From NCBI GenBank assembly GCA_902806565.1, contig CADCXA010000016.1, forward strand, positions 620,001 through 684,000: 64,000 nucleotides of DNA, read 5' to 3'. Both the position numbers and the translations under genes were made by a program. Source of the stretch: Hypoxylon rubiginosum (Eukaryota > Ascomycota > Sordariomycetes > Xylariales > Hypoxylaceae). Under the pieces are notes generated by a model. That model saw only the letters and a list, made by a program, of their open reading frames with translations. It was not told where the DNA came from and did no database searches. Position 1 is the first letter of the stretch; each line of letters begins with the position of its first letter. Shown here piece after piece: positions 32,712 through 41,798 of the stretch.

Positions 32712-33928
32712 GATGTAAAAGAGCGCAGTTCAGGAGAAGAAAAATAGCTTGGGAACTAGATATTCGAAATTAATTATTAGTGGAAGGGGTTTCTTTTTTT
32801 CTTCTTCTTTCCCCTGACGCGAATGACGATGTCCGTAGTGAGTGGGAGAGGGTTGCAGTAGGGAAATGGCATGCATGTTACTCACAAGGACAAAGAAAAG
32901 AAAAAAGTTAATAAGATAGTCAACCAAACATACGGCCAATTCGTGGACCGAACACTAGGTTGATGGTTGACTATGGTCACCGAAATTGTCGGGAGGGATG
33001 TAGGTTGACGATAGTTGAGTGACCAAAAAATTGCTGGTTTTCATTAAAACCTAACACGGGTCAGAGCACGAGCACGGGGTAGAGCTTCAGCTATGCCAGC
33101 ATCGCGTTTCCACTATTTTAATCCCCTTTGCAGCTTTGCTACGTAAGGAGATGCTCGGTACCTTGCCTTTCGCTTGCTACCAGGCTACTACTAGGTACCC
33201 GGGCTTGCCAGGTTGCCAGGGTTGAGAACGCACAGGGGGTTGTCAAGTTAATTCTGGCCACTTGGCAAGACCAGCAAGACCTAACGCCACTTAGCCTCAC
33301 CCCTTTAAATAGGAGATAGACCCATCAAATCCTCCCTCCTCTAAACCCCTGTCCCCCTGAGCCTGCACGAAAGATTTCTTACGGCGCAATTTGCGCCAGA
33401 CATCAGACTGATTATTCGGTCTTATCTCTTATCGATAAATAAAGCGGCTATCTTAACTTTGTACACCTCAACAATCTGCAATCCGAGTCCGAAACATGCA
33501 AACATACATATGCGAAACAACATTGTACATGTTATCTAGTGTAACATAGATCTTATAAATAAACGTATTCATATGCATCTCGTCCAAAAGCAAACAGATA
33601 TTGTTATCTCATAACCTATTACCTCATGAAGTCACGACATCCATACATATAGAGGTAATGCTTAAGAGATCTAGATTACCTAAGGTAGGTAGGTCAAGTT
33701 ATTACATAGGTACATATAAAAGTTTCGCGATTTAGGGACGGACTCACGTACTACGGAGCTTGGCGACTTATTCACCGTCTACCAAGTAAAGCCGGGATTC
33801 CGAAATACGGAGCTTCTCCAACCCTAAGTGGGCTGACGAATCTCCACGCCCTCCCGTTGACCGGACCCGATTCTAAAAGTCGTCAGATCCATCAGATCCA
33901 TCCATTACATTATATAAATCACTTAGCT
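32712..33928. promoter_or_regulatory. Divergent promoter region, pmt4 and ridA-like gene
   Basis: A 1.2 kb spacer between head-to-head genes. A TATATAAAT lies at about 33909-33917, only some 12-20 bases before the ridA-like ATG, so it may not be the true TATA box. CT-rich blocks lie near pmt4. No gene seen. Confidence 0.45.
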
Positions 33929-34546
33929 ATGCCCCTACTCCGTCGAGCATTTCCAATTCGAGCACTCCTCTCGTCTACGGCCCGTCGCAGTTTGATCCCA
34001 GAATCTCGATCGCATTTCTTGTCTGTGACTTCAACACCTGTCCGCACAATGGCCGATATGACTACTGTATTCTCCAAGGACGCAGCTCCGCGTAAGTTAC
34101 TTGCGGATAATCGTTAAAGTATATTAATTACTATGCTAACTTAAGACTGTAGCTGCTGGGCCTTACGTATGAACCTAAAGAATTTCCAATCGTCATGAAT
34201 TTGAAGGCTGACTTGACTATGACAGTCTCACGCCATTAAGACGCCTGCTGCCATCTACTGCTCCGGTCAGATTCCCTGCGATTCTAATGGCAACCTCGTG
34301 GAGGGCACCATTGGTGAGAAGACGGCAGCTTGCATCTCCAACCTGAAGGCTGTCCTCACTGCTGCCGGATCTTCTATCGAGAGAGTTGTCAAGGTCAACA
34401 TCTTCCTGGCCGACATGTCTCTGTTCGCCGATATGAACAAGGAGTATGAGAAGTGGTTCACTCATAAGCCTGCCCGTAGCTGCGTTGCTGTTAAGGAGCT
34501 ACCTAAGGCGGTCGATGTGGAAATAGAGTGCATTGCTCTTCCATGA
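33929..34546 (+). CDS. RidA/YjgF family reactive-imine deaminase, mitochondrial (Mmf1-like)
   Basis: Exons 33929-34091, 34153-34166 and 34226-34546 encode 165 residues. The first ~40 residues are Arg/Ser-rich and acid-free (MPLLRRAFPIRALLSSTARRS), a mitochondrial presequence; an internal MADMTT may start a cytosolic form. The mature part shows PAGPYSHAIK, IYCSGQIP, NLKAVLTAAGSS, VVKVNIFLADM and the substrate-binding ARSCVAVKELP segment of RidA. The family hydrolyses reactive enamine/imine intermediates from threonine dehydratase and protects PLP enzymes. The middle exon is only 14 bases and supplies the conserved AGPY turn. Both flanking introns are ordinary (60 and 59 bases). Confidence 0.93.
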
Positions 34547-34872
34547 GCACATTCTAGACAGAAGCACAGGAACTCTATGTAACTACCTGCTCACGTTCAC
34601 CGACATAAATTAGGGACGGCTATTAAACAATAAACAAGCCTTTGGCAATATGAATTAAACCATGTCTGCTTAGGTAGACCCGGAACAACAAGACCCAGCT
34701 TCTTTGACCTATACTACTATCTACCAAGTTTGAAGCCAACTTAACTGTACTAGTCTTACATCCTCCTAGCTGTATGCCTAACAATGGCATATTGTAAGGC
34801 AGATATATAAAACGTCATATACCAAAGGCCGTGGGGCAATAGGCTGGCTACTTTACGAATATGCAAACGACT
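34547..34872. other. Convergent 3' region
   Basis: A 326-base AT-rich spacer between the stops of the ridA-like gene and the unknown gene at 34873. No features seen. Confidence 0.45.
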
Positions 34873-35658
34873 TCAGCGGCCGATTTTAGGGGAGCCTATT
34901 TGCACTTTACGCACCTTTGAGGTTGGTATCTGGGTTACCGTCAGGGCTTTCGCCTCTTGCATTTCCCATTCCGTCTCTGGTGCATTGCTGTCTAGCGTCT
35001 CTCGAGAGGAATCATGAGAATCATATTCTGGATTTTCGTACATATCGCTCTGCGACGAACTAGGCAGGTCCCTCCATCCCCCGGCTTCACTAATGGGGGT
35101 AGGGTTACGCGAGACATGTAAGTCATTGAAAACCGGAATAGATTCTTTAACCATGTCGCCAAAATCTGTAAGATGGAGCGAGGGTAACCGTGGCGCCCCA
35201 CTGGCTTTGTTCCAGGCGAGAGACTTACTGAAGTTATACACGAGCCTGCCAGAATTGCCGTATCTTAGTGATAATTCTGCTTGCTTGCAGACATGGTGCA
35301 ACCGTTCGACGGACTTGATACTCGGCTCGCGAAGGACGCACTGGACCTCTTCTGTGCCATTCGTTTTCGGGCCTCGGTGTACATGGCTCTCGCCACGGTC
35401 ACGTTCGTCAAGCAGTCGACTTAAGTCGTCTGCGGAGCGGGATTTGAGATATGCAATAGACGCATCGTGAGCTTGATCCCGAGGTGTGAATTCCAGTGTT
35501 GGAAGGTCGGCGCTATGATAATGATACATTATCCTCTGTCTTGCCTTGCTTGGCAAGCTCTCGAGCGGCCAACTAATCATATATTTCTTGTTCGCAATGC
35601 TAAACTTCTTCCCCCTATTCTTCCTGTCGAGGTTAAGAAGCCCTTTTATCGTTTCCAT
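34873..35658 (-). CDS. Unrecognised intronless protein, 261 aa
   Basis: One open frame from ATG to stop, 261 residues. The N-terminus is basic (METIKGLLNLDRKNRGKKFS), the middle is mixed and charged (CKQAELSLRYGNSGRLVYNFS), and the last third is acidic and Ser-rich before a basic tail ending KVRKVQIGSPKIGR. No signal peptide, membrane span or known motif is visible. The ordered middle argues against a random ORF. It is the first of three intronless unknown genes in a row, bordering a gene-poor stretch. Confidence 0.6.
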   Translation of the reverse strand: METIKGLLNLDRKNRGKKFSIANKKYMISWPLESLPSKARQRIMYHYHSADLPTLEFTPRDQAHDASIAYLKSRSADDLSRLLDERDRGESHVHRGPKTNGTEEVQCVLREPSIKSVERLHHVCKQAELSLRYGNSGRLVYNFSKSLAWNKASGAPRLPSLHLTDFGDMVKESIPVFNDLHVSRNPTPISEAGGWRDLPSSSQSDMYENPEYDSHDSSRETLDSNAPETEWEMQEAKALTVTQIPTSKVRKVQIGSPKIGR

Positions 35659-36510
35659 TTCGAAAGATAGTCCTCAGGTTAGCGTTTTAAGCAAACTTTC
35701 CTTTCATACAAAGACGAAGACTACCTTTTTATGCTATAAAAAACAATAGGCGTCCATTCGAACATGTCCGTCGCTTTCAAGTGTTTGTACACAATAGCCA
35801 AGTTAATAATCAGGGGTTGTCTTTCCGGTAGGCCCAAAGGGTTTGCATTGTTTAAGAACAAAGCATTGTTCTATTCAAGTTGCCATGTAGTTCTTTCTTC
35901 ACTAGCATTCCTCCATGTACTATGACTCTCAACATGTTATCATTCCGCAAATGGTGCTGCTTATTATAGTCTTGCTGAGCCGGGATGTTTTTTAGTTGTT
36001 ATGATCTAAAGTATGGGTCAGCCTAGGACTTTAGCATTTCAATTACTATCATGGGAGTCGCACCGTACGTGTCTAGTGCTAGGGTTCGTAGTATGTAAAC
36101 CTGGGTAGGAATCATCTTGTGTGACTTGGGAGACTGAGTCATGGACTACGAATTATCACTGTCTAAGGGCTAAAATGCGTGAGGTAGATAGACTACGCTG
36201 AAGCTCGTGACCGCATTTCTCTTGAGAATTGGTGAAAGGCGTGTGAGCAAGGGACGAAAACTAAGACGTGCTACGTTAATTGAATGATGACTCTAGAGTA
36301 AACTACATATATCAGGAGGTTTATATAGTATATATAGAAACGTCTGGAGTCAGCATATGATATTTTCATAAAAAGTCGAAGCTTCTCCCGCAGACTGCTT
36401 CGATTCAAATTAGGTTTTCGGCATAATATTTCAACTCCATCTCATATCCCAACAGAACTACCTTGAAGAACGCGAGAACCATAAAGGTTCGCACCAGCGA
36501 AGTCTTTACG
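35659..36510. other. Intergenic region
   Basis: Divergent upstream region of two unknown genes. AT-rich, no repeats or exons recognised. Confidence 0.45.
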
Positions 36511-36948
36511 ATGCCTTCGAACTCTAGGGACTGTTGCTACAGTGACCCTACCCCTTATCCGCAGGATAGAAGGCAATCTCCGAACCCCCATAGACGGCGA
36601 AGCGAAACGCCTGCTACCCGTACAAGCCAAGATAGCAAATCGTCCAAGGAAGAAACTATCTTGCTGTTTCTGGAGGACCCCGAGGACAAGCACCGCTGGC
36701 TGAGCCCAAAGGTGCGGAGATTTCTTCCCGGCGATGAAGAAGAAGAAGATCAAAAAGAGGATTACAAGACATTATACGACGAGGAGCGTGGAAAGAAGGC
36801 GACAGAAGACCTAACCCTGAAGGAGGTCAAACGTGGAATCACAAGGATTTCTCATCGACGGGAAACGCTGCTTGAGCCTTCAGCCGCGTCATATGAGGAT
36901 GCTCCCCCAACGTGTACTCACACCGTCGAGGAAAGCAGCCCCCAGTAA
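36511..36948 (+). CDS. Unrecognised low-complexity protein, 145 aa
   Basis: Single open frame starting MPSNSRDCCYSDPTP. The first ~50 residues are Pro/Arg/Ser-rich. The centre holds a short ordered-looking piece (ILLFLEDPEDKHRWLSPKVRRFLPGDEEEEDQ); the rest is charged. The frame is also open 48 bases upstream, but without an ATG. No family recognised. Could be a lineage-specific protein or a chance ORF. Confidence 0.4.
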   Translation: MPSNSRDCCYSDPTPYPQDRRQSPNPHRRRSETPATRTSQDSKSSKEETILLFLEDPEDKHRWLSPKVRRFLPGDEEEEDQKEDYKTLYDEERGKKATEDLTLKEVKRGITRISHRRETLLEPSAASYEDAPPTCTHTVEESSPQ

Positions 36949-37682
36949 GCAGGCCTGGCAGCTCCGGGTCGGAATCGAGACACTATTCCCACGGATATTT
37001 GCGTGCTGGGCATCATTCAGAACCCCGAACGGGATCCCGCGGTGGACATGGATATGAGAAACAGAGGCTAGACAGGTATCATAGGGGATACTAAGGACTT
37101 AATAATTTATTTTCTAGCAGAATGAATGTATCTTAAGCAATATTGAGAATATATATATTTTTCTGTGCATTTGATGAAGTAGTGCGTGTAGAAAGTAGGA
37201 AGTTGAATCTACAGTCAGTTAGTAACTGTCTACCTGACTCCGCTGGCTGTGAATGAATGTGTTGATGTGTCATCCTTGTGCTTCCATGGAGGAATTCCAT
37301 TGGAAAAGGGGCGAACACCTCAAACAAGATAAATCGTGATGACTTTAAAGAGTCAATAGAGATTTTGTGACTGGGTACTTGTTAATGTTATTGTTATTGT
37401 TGCTTCATATCTACGAAGATGCCACGTCGGAATGAAGGACGTATATCTAGCACAGAAGTAGGACTCTGCCTGAATACCAAGTCCACACGCAGGTAGCAAG
37501 AACGGCTTAGAGTTGCTGATATATAAACTTGCCATAGACTGTTGAAGGATCTACTCCGGTATACTGACACTAGACCATTACGAATCTGCACTGGCGTATC
37601 ATTCGACGACATCTCTTATTCCACGGCAACCACCTCAGAAAATTTGAGTACTATTCAACCTTGTACTAGCGAAACCTTCGTG
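36949..37682. other. Intergenic region
   Basis: A 734-base AT-rich stretch between two unknown genes on the same strand. No clear element. Confidence 0.45.
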
Positions 37683-38501
37683 ATGTATCCCGGCAACTGG
37701 GAACACTACTACGACAACGACGACGACCAATATTCCGATCCGGAGAGTCTCCAGCAGCCTACTTACCGATATTCGAGCCCACAAGCGCGCCCCCTGACTC
37801 CGGAGGTGAGATCGCGGATTGGCAGCGATGTCCCTCGTTCTTTAGTTCCGGGCAGCGGGTACGGCATTACCGGTAACAGGCGGCGTACCGGGCAAGAAGA
37901 TCGCTTGCGGCTAGGCGCGCGCCGGCCAAGTGATCCAAACCCCTCGTCCAACTCGCAGCCAACAAGCACTCTGCAGTTTGTCGACCTAGGACCGAACGAA
38001 GCTACCGTCGTATCATCTACCAGCTTGGAAGGCGAGGACTATGTTTCATGGAATTCTTATCGTACGCTCGACTTGACAAGCATGACGGCGCAGGCTACAT
38101 CAGACCAGACTGATCTAACGAGGCCTGCTACCCCTGCCAGGCGATACAGCGACGAGGTGAACGAGATTGGCGACCTCGCTAGAGGGTACGTACCTACGTC
38201 TGATTCCTCACGTATCTTGGAATCGAGCCACTACTCCCGTACACCAACCCTAGTCGGGGGAAGGAGCTCTCTGACGAACGAGGTTGGCTACATCGATAGC
38301 GGGAACCGATCTACTTTTACCCCCTCGCCTGTCTCAAGCTACCAGGTGAGTGACTGGGGCGACGACGATACACTAGACCGACCTACGTATAGTCCCTCGA
38401 TTGTCTCAATCTACTCGGTAAGCGACCTTAGCGACTCCGATAGAGAGTATCAATCTAGATTTACGCTGCCGCCGACCTCAAGAAGAGGTAGTAGCTACTA
38501 G
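37683..38501 (+). CDS. Unrecognised Ser/Thr/Asp-rich protein, 272 aa
   Basis: Single exon from ATG 37683 (MYPGNWEHYYDNDDDQYSD) to TAG. Predicted fully disordered: Ser, Thr, Pro, Arg and Asp dominate. Near the C-terminus two related units occur, TFTPSPVSSYQVSDWGDDD and TYSPSIVSIYSVSDLSDSD, which look like a degenerate internal duplication. The frame remains open 141 bases upstream without an ATG. No signal peptide, membrane segment or known domain. Function unknown. Confidence 0.55.
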   Translation: MYPGNWEHYYDNDDDQYSDPESLQQPTYRYSSPQARPLTPEVRSRIGSDVPRSLVPGSGYGITGNRRRTGQEDRLRLGARRPSDPNPSSNSQPTSTLQFVDLGPNEATVVSSTSLEGEDYVSWNSYRTLDLTSMTAQATSDQTDLTRPATPARRYSDEVNEIGDLARGYVPTSDSSRILESSHYSRTPTLVGGRSSLTNEVGYIDSGNRSTFTPSPVSSYQVSDWGDDDTLDRPTYSPSIVSIYSVSDLSDSDREYQSRFTLPPTSRRGSSY

Positions 38502-41500
38502 GCAAGCGGGTTTGGCAGCTTGCATAGGAACCCCCGGTAGACCAACGGACAGGACATACTAAGAGGACCTGAGCATGTGTTCTGCCAAAATTATCGATCA
38601 GAACGAACCCATATTATGTAGGACCGAGATGATATCTTTGTGTTTTGGAAAGGCAATGTCGAGGATGGTCAGCATTTGTTTTATTTGGAACGCGAAAGCC
38701 GAACGATAGGTCATCTCGGGGGCGGAAGGATTGGAGAGACGGCGAGGGATAATTTGTAGGGCTACGATAGCATCCACTTGACATAATTCAACAATTACCT
38801 TGAAAACGTCTGCCTTTTTTCTCTGTGGTCGCAGAATACTAACCCGCCAATTCGTAGACATGCGCATTTGCGTTACGTATCGGATGACGAGATCTAGGTC
38901 GATATAGTAGTCTCAGGCACCGATATTTCCATTGACGCGCAGGCGTCAATAGTAAGAGTGGTAAGAGTTGTAAGAGAAGAGAATAGGAGACGTGGGGACT
39001 GTAGAGGCTCCCGTATTTGGGTTGATATTATTGGCCGAAGCTATCTTCGTCGTGGGTCGGGATACCTTAATCAGTCGATAGGGCTGACGACCACATATTG
39101 TATGTAAGACACAAACACATCCTGATGCGACCGTGGATACGTGTCAACCAATTGTTGCCAAGACTAAAGGGTAAGGGGTTAAAGATATCCAGGTATCTCG
39201 AGCAGACCGAATCTTGATCGGCTTGAATCTGCAGGTGAGCTAGCTCCTGGGGGGACGGCTGCATGAGACAAAGGCTCGATAGCCAATATCGTAACATGCC
39301 GAGATCGATGAGTCAAATAAAAGATGCTTCGGTGTCATCTGTCGATTCGATCCCACGCTCGCCCACTTGATTCAATGGTTTGATCCTGTACGATGTATGT
39401 CCAGGGGTTTTCTTCCCGGCAGCTGGACCATTCACATCTGCCCTTACTAAAACATGCATATGTGATAATGGCCAGTTCCAGTTAACAGTGTTAACAGTTA
39501 GCCTTAATAGTGGAGAACAACTTCATTGGAACATTGAAGCTAGAATGACGCGCTGTGAACTGTTCACTTTGTTCATGTGGTCCGTCGGATTGATAGGGGG
39601 GGGACAAGGAGGACCAGGGGGGACCAATGGAGGATCAATCAAATCGATCGCCTGTGGCTATGAGCAATGGCGCCGGCGCGGGGTGGCGCTCATGCGCAAA
39701 CGCGCATTGACTTGTTGCAGCTATTGCAGCAGCGCGAAGTTCCTATGGGACGGTCGGGAACAAGAGGACGGAAAGCGGCCTATTATTATCACAATTATCA
39801 TATTGTTGCGTTTAGGATTAATCTACGTCCACTGCTAAATTGGCTGATCCAGAAAAGGACACCTCGGTCGGGACAATTCATACAAAACATGTCCGACCCG
39901 GACTGAATCAAGCCCGGGGCCGAGGCTTGGCCGAAGTGCGAATGGGCAATTGGATTAACTAGGACGACTGGACGACAATATATGGTAGACAATTGATCAA
40001 CTAGCAAAAGCCGGGCTGAGTACCTAGGTAGACCGTTGGTGGATATGAAACACCTGCTCGTCCGGAGCTGATGTGTGTCGATGCAGCACACGGCAAGAAG
40101 ACGTTCTGTCTGGAGGAATGATGGTCGGAGAAGAACGTGGAACTGCTTCGTAGGTATGCATGTTGGTGGTGCACCTATTATTAATAAACTAGCACCAAGG
40201 CTTAGCGCCAGGACCAACAAGGATTGCCGATCTCGTAAGGCTAGTGTCGTTACCGGTACGGTTTATGCATATAGTTTATCACTTGCATTCGTTGGCGAAA
40301 GTATGTATCCGTAGTGAAGGTAAATTAAAAAATTAAAAATCTGATCAACTTGGGATATAATGGAAGATGCTCACCAAACGCCAGAGTTATTGCTGGTCGT
40401 CCGAGGTTCTTATTATCGTCTTGACAGAATAGGTGCACATCCGATTACGAGGGCAGTATATTTAGTGAATGGCAGAATAGCAGAATGGCACGATGTACGG
40501 GACCTTTTCACATACTGACATACCTTGGTACAGTGGGAGGCAAAAAGTTTGAATCCAAAATAAGTACAGGTGGGTCTGGAGTAGGTCCGCATTAAATTAA
40601 TATATGTATTAAATACATACATGTACTGGGTAGATAAATGATAGATACCTGATAATTTAATACGTTATATACCAGCTTTTTAGAAATCGAGTATATGCAT
40701 CTAATGTGAACCTACCTCGGACCCACCTCTACTTATCTTGGATTCAAACTTTTTGCCTCCCACTGTAGTACCTAGAGAATATGAAGGACTAGATAAAAAT
40801 GGTTCGCATTTCCCCAAAGTGGTATGGCGTGAGGCGCTGGAAAGGCGCAGCTGAGTCGCATCTGCCCTTAATGTATACTAGGACTTTGGCAGGTATTTCG
40901 TGCTAAACACGGAGGTGACCGGAAGCCAATCCGTACTAGGAACATGGCGGTGGATGTCTAGCGCGTATACTTTTAGCACCATCTCATTCGACATCGCATC
41001 CTCGACCAGTACTAACAGGGGTCTCCATGACTGTCCCCATAGCTAGACGGCTGCTGCCTAAACCTCCATCCTTTTCAACACTCGACATCTTCGCATCGTC
41101 TCAACCTCCAAACCCGCCTTTCCTTGATCTCTTCGTCATTTCTCTCGCGTCCTTCTCGACAAAGCGTCCTCGAACCCCTCGGCTTATTAACTCTTGGTCC
41201 TGAGGCTGCCATATTTCTCCCCCCCTATCGTGTCCTATTTTATTTTCCCTCGTCCTACCTTGTTCCCGGCTATGAGGTAGCGGAGAGCTTGCGAGGAACG
41301 TACCATTCTGCATTGCATTGTTGAATCTGACTAGACGTGTGCTTATTCTACATACTTTATCTACCCCGTCCTATCCGATATTTTATCTCTATTTCAGCCG
41401 GAGACGTGCCTCTGTATCTGAACATCCTATCATCTACCTCTTTTCTTGCGACATAAGACCACCTGTTTCATTCCTTAGCCACTCAAGTAAGGATTACTGT

Positions 41501-41798
41501 CTTATCCCCGGGCATCTTGCATCTTCTAGCCCTACCATATATATATTCGCCTACCTGTCTTGTTGGATACCTACCGATTGACCAATGCCAAATCGGCTAT
41601 TGTGACATCTCTTCCCCTCTGGCCATCTCGGACTCGGTGTGGAAGGACTTTTGTGACTCATAGGCCTACATAGCCCTAGAGTGCATATCTGTGCTAACGC
41701 TACCGCGTCTCGACACAGTTTCCAACAACAAAACTATATCGTTGATCATCTTGTGCCTATCATATATCTCTCCCCACACCCCGCTATACCGAGTCATC
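38502..41798. other. Gene-poor region containing a MITE
   Basis: About 3.3 kb with no supportable gene. It contains a MITE (40531-40765), a TACCTAGGTA palindrome (40021-40030) and, from about 41080, a pyrimidine-rich leader belonging to the downstream C2H2 gene. That leader includes a 6-codon upstream ORF (ATG at 41584). A CGACACAG just before 41710 could be a 5'-UTR intron acceptor. Confidence 0.55.
40529..40767. mobile_element. pogo/Fot1-type MITE, 235 bp with TA target duplication
   Basis: The element body is 40531-40765 and is flanked by TA on both sides (40529-40530 and 40766-40767). The ends are inverted repeats beginning CAGTGGGAGGCAAAAAGTTT. The first 28 bases match perfectly and similarity continues to about 65 bases with eight mismatches, seven of them transitions. 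The interior is AT-rich with no ORF. TA duplication plus a CAGTGG terminus is the hallmark of Tc1/mariner-superfamily pogo/Fot1 elements, so this is a non-autonomous derivative. Confidence 0.88.

Noticed and set aside
34873..38501. Possible secondary-metabolite or effector cluster around the orphan genes
   Set aside because: No PKS, NRPS, terpene cyclase, transporter or signal peptide is present; the FAH-family enzyme, SDR and flavoprotein lie apart and are common singletons.
39380..39838. 152-codon + strand open frame in the gene-poor region
   Set aside because: No ATG start, patchy composition with Gly and Ile runs, no recognisable domain.
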